From assembly GCA_023251515.1 (NCBI GenBank), contig JAHEYQ010000011.1:1-64000 (forward strand): a DNA stretch of 64,000 nucleotides. Reading direction: 5' to 3'. Below are positions 62,190 to 64,000 of this stretch, piece after piece (position 1 is the stretch's first letter; every line of letters starts with the position of its first letter). The notes beneath the pieces are model-generated. The model worked only from the letters and a program-made list of their open reading frames with translations. It ran no database searches and was not told the DNA's origin. Position numbers and translations under genes: made by a program. This DNA is from Bacteroidales bacterium (GTDB taxonomy: Bacteria; Bacteroidota; Bacteroidia; Bacteroidales; JACABE01).

Positions 62190-62220
62190 CAAATTAACAC
62201 TAAAAAACGAAACAAACAAA
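62190..62220 (-). promoter_or_regulatory. Promoter of the M23 peptidase gene
   Basis: On the minus strand TTTG (62220-62217), 19 bases, then TTAATTTG (62197-62190), one base from TAnnTTTG. Leader about 30 bases. Confidence 0.5.
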
Positions 62221-62322
62221 AATTTTTTTGCTAATTTATTTTAATATTAAGTTTTTTTAACAAAGTGAAGATTTGTGTGTTATCTATTTAAAATCAAATA
62301 ATTTTTTAAATCACAGTGTAAT

Positions 62323-63729
62323 ATGGGAAGAGAAATACTTAGCACTACCAGAAAAGCTTTATTGATAAACCTTAACGAAAAATTTTATGGCACAATAGCT
62401 GAAATTGGTGGAGGACAGGAGGTTGCACGCAATTTCTTTCAGGCTGGCGGGGCTTCTGGAACTATAGCAAAATCAATTTCAGCTTATGACATGGCTTATA
62501 GCGATGCTTTGTATTGCAAAGGTAAAAAAGAACGCTATGTTTCAAAAAACCGTTTGGAAAGAATGCTTGATATTGAATTCGCTGAATTAATTTCAGTTTT
62601 AAAGGAAAAACGCAACGAAAACACTTGTTTTTTTGTTTTTGCAAATACAGTTGTTACAATTAATTACAAAAAAGATAATGAAGCACGAGGTTGGCTTGGT
62701 GTAAAATTTCAATTATCACCCGATTCAGAACCTAATGAAGTATTAATTCATACTTCCTTACTTGAAAACGACAATCTTTTACAACAATATACGCTTGGTA
62801 TTCTTGGAATTAACCTCATTCATGCATGTTTATATCATTATGACAATCCAACTGTTTTTTTGAATGCATTAATGGATAATTTAAGTTCCGACAGATTGGA
62901 AATTACTATGATAAATATGAATGGCCCTGAATTAAACTATGTTGATAATAGGCTTTTAAGCGTTCAGCTTGTAAAAAATGGTATGGCTAAAGCTACCATG
63001 TTCGACAGATATGGAAATGTATATGAACCTTCCGATTTACTTTATAAGAAAAATGTATTGGCATTCAGAGGAAGTTTCAGACCAATAACTTATGTTGGTT
63101 TCGACATGCTTAAAACGAGTTATGGTATTTTTAAACGCGATGAAGATTACGACAAAGAAAACACTATTGCTCTTTGCGAAATTACACTGAATAATCTTCT
63201 GGAAGACGGAGAATTTCATGAAAGAGATTTTCTGGAGAGAGTTGACATACTAAATGGTATGGGGCAAAATGTAATGATTTCAAATTTTAAAGAGTACTAT
63301 AAATTAGTGTCTTATCTTTCACAATTTAAAACCAAAAACTTACGAATAGTAATTGGCATGCATACTTTTTTAAATGTTTTAGATGAAAAATACTATACCA
63401 ATTTAAAAGGTGGCATCATAGAAGCATTTGGCAGATTGTTTGTAAATAATATGAAAATGTATGTATATCCGGCAATTAATACAGAAACCAATGAGCTGAT
63501 AAACCTTCAAAATATTTCTGTGCCCAATGAAATAAAATACCTATTTTTGCATCTGCTCGAAAATAGAAAAATAATAGATATTAAAAATGTAAAAAAGGAA
63601 TTTATTTCAACTTATCCGCATATTGTTTTGCAAATGATCAAAAACAATGAAGCCGGCTGGGAAAAAATGGTTCCTAAATATATTGAAGATGCAATTAAAT
63701 CAAAAAAATTATTTGGTTATAACGATTAA
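62323..63729 (+). CDS. Conserved protein often misnamed TonB-dependent receptor or nucleotidyltransferase
   Basis: The 468-residue protein begins MGREILSTTRKALLINLNEK and has YGTIAEIGGGQEVARNFFQAGGASGT in pieces, CFFVFANTVVTINYKKDNEARGWLGVKFQL, LYKKNVLAFRGSFRP and GGIIEAFGRLFVNNMKMYVYP. It is conserved in Bacteroidota and cyanobacteria, as I recall, without an established role. It has no signal peptide or barrel, so a TonB-receptor name is not supported. It is followed after 5 bases by the gene at 63735. Confidence 0.85.
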   Translation: MGREILSTTRKALLINLNEKFYGTIAEIGGGQEVARNFFQAGGASGTIAKSISAYDMAYSDALYCKGKKERYVSKNRLERMLDIEFAELISVLKEKRNENTCFFVFANTVVTINYKKDNEARGWLGVKFQLSPDSEPNEVLIHTSLLENDNLLQQYTLGILGINLIHACLYHYDNPTVFLNALMDNLSSDRLEITMINMNGPELNYVDNRLLSVQLVKNGMAKATMFDRYGNVYEPSDLLYKKNVLAFRGSFRPITYVGFDMLKTSYGIFKRDEDYDKENTIALCEITLNNLLEDGEFHERDFLERVDILNGMGQNVMISNFKEYYKLVSYLSQFKTKNLRIVIGMHTFLNVLDEKYYTNLKGGIIEAFGRLFVNNMKMYVYPAINTETNELINLQNISVPNEIKYLFLHLLENRKIIDIKNVKKEFISTYPHIVLQMIKNNEAGWEKMVPKYIEDAIKSKKLFGYND

Positions 63730-63734
63730 ATAAA

Positions 63735-64000
63735 ATGACTCAAACAATAGAACCTGCAGTATCACGCAATGTATTGGAAATGTTAACAGTTGCCAATGAG
63801 TATTGCCTTTTTCTGGAAAAAGTTGAAAAATACACAAAAGATGATATTTTAAGCTATTTCCAAAAAATATGTCCGTTACTTTATATAAAAGGAGCTACAT
63901 TGCCTTTTATTCAAGCTGAAAATCCTGAAGCAAACGAAAGATTTGTTACTGAACAGAATTGGGAAACGATATACAATGATGTGAAAGAAAAATTAGGAAA
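63735..64000 (+). CDS. DUF5063-like protein (C-terminus outside window)
   Basis: The frame is open from the ATG at 63735 to the right edge (88 codons visible). It begins MTQTIEPAVSRNVLEMLTVA and continues NEYCLFLEKVEKYTKDDILS and KICPLLYIKGATLPF, matching the start of DUF5063, of unknown function. It starts 5 bases after the previous stop and is probably co-transcribed. Confidence 0.8.
   Translation, partial: MTQTIEPAVSRNVLEMLTVANEYCLFLEKVEKYTKDDILSYFQKICPLLYIKGATLPFIQAENPEANERFVTEQNWETIYNDVKEKLG

Noticed and set aside
62323..63729. TonB-dependent receptor or nicotinate-nucleotide adenylyltransferase
   Set aside because: There is no signal peptide, plug, barrel or nucleotidyltransferase motif; these names seem to be database carry-over.

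Overview
The window looks like a chromosomal segment of an anaerobic, fermentative member of the Bacteroidota, probably Bacteroidales-like. The signs are low GC (judged by eye), a SusC/SusD/SusE starch locus, a C-terminal type IX secretion (T9SS) sorting domain on a secreted amylase, promoters of the Bacteroidota type (TTTG, about 19-20 bp, TAnnTTTG), and an NAD-linked trimeric [FeFe] hydrogenase. No rRNA, tRNA, CRISPR array or complete transposase was seen.

Layout. 1-631: the N-terminal part of an exported outer-membrane protein. 710-6264: an operon on the minus strand with a TreS-like GH13 enzyme, a beta-phosphoglucomutase/GH65 phosphorylase fusion and a small P-loop kinase. 6265-9293: an inserted-looking block with a 42-bp repeat array, paralogue A of an unnamed protein family, and a small membrane protein. 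9405-25287: the starch/maltose locus, with three exported GH13 enzymes, SusE, SusD and SusC on the minus strand, and divergently a T9SS-secreted GH13 enzyme and a maltose-type MFS transporter. Together these genes would bind and cut starch outside the cell, import maltodextrins, trim them in the periplasm, and feed maltose to the cytoplasmic phosphorylase/mutase. 25539-34624: mixed accessory genes, three copies of a roughly 190-210 bp MITE-like element, and paralogue B with its own array. 34973-42944: housekeeping and surface-polysaccharide genes (ABC-F ATPase, radC-wecB-deacetylase-acyltransferase operon, upp, an ABC permease). 43492-50752: poorly characterised envelope proteins plus paralogue C with its own array. 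50897-59208: a ten-gene hydrogenase operon, HydABC plus a hydrogenase-like sensor, two DRTGG proteins, two histidine-kinase-type ATPases, a PHP protein and a thioredoxin-like ferredoxin. 59358-64000: small metal-cluster proteins, an acyltransferase, a LysM/M23 peptidase, and two conserved proteins.

The most unusual signal is a repeated cassette found three times (6826-8526, 28872-30506, 47146-48614). Each has a tandem array of dyad-containing repeats, then a TAnnTTTG-like promoter, then one member of the same protein family, then a strong intrinsic terminator. The repeat sequences of the three arrays are unrelated, but all three have a period of exactly 42 bp, which is four turns of B-DNA. 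I know of no named system with this structure.
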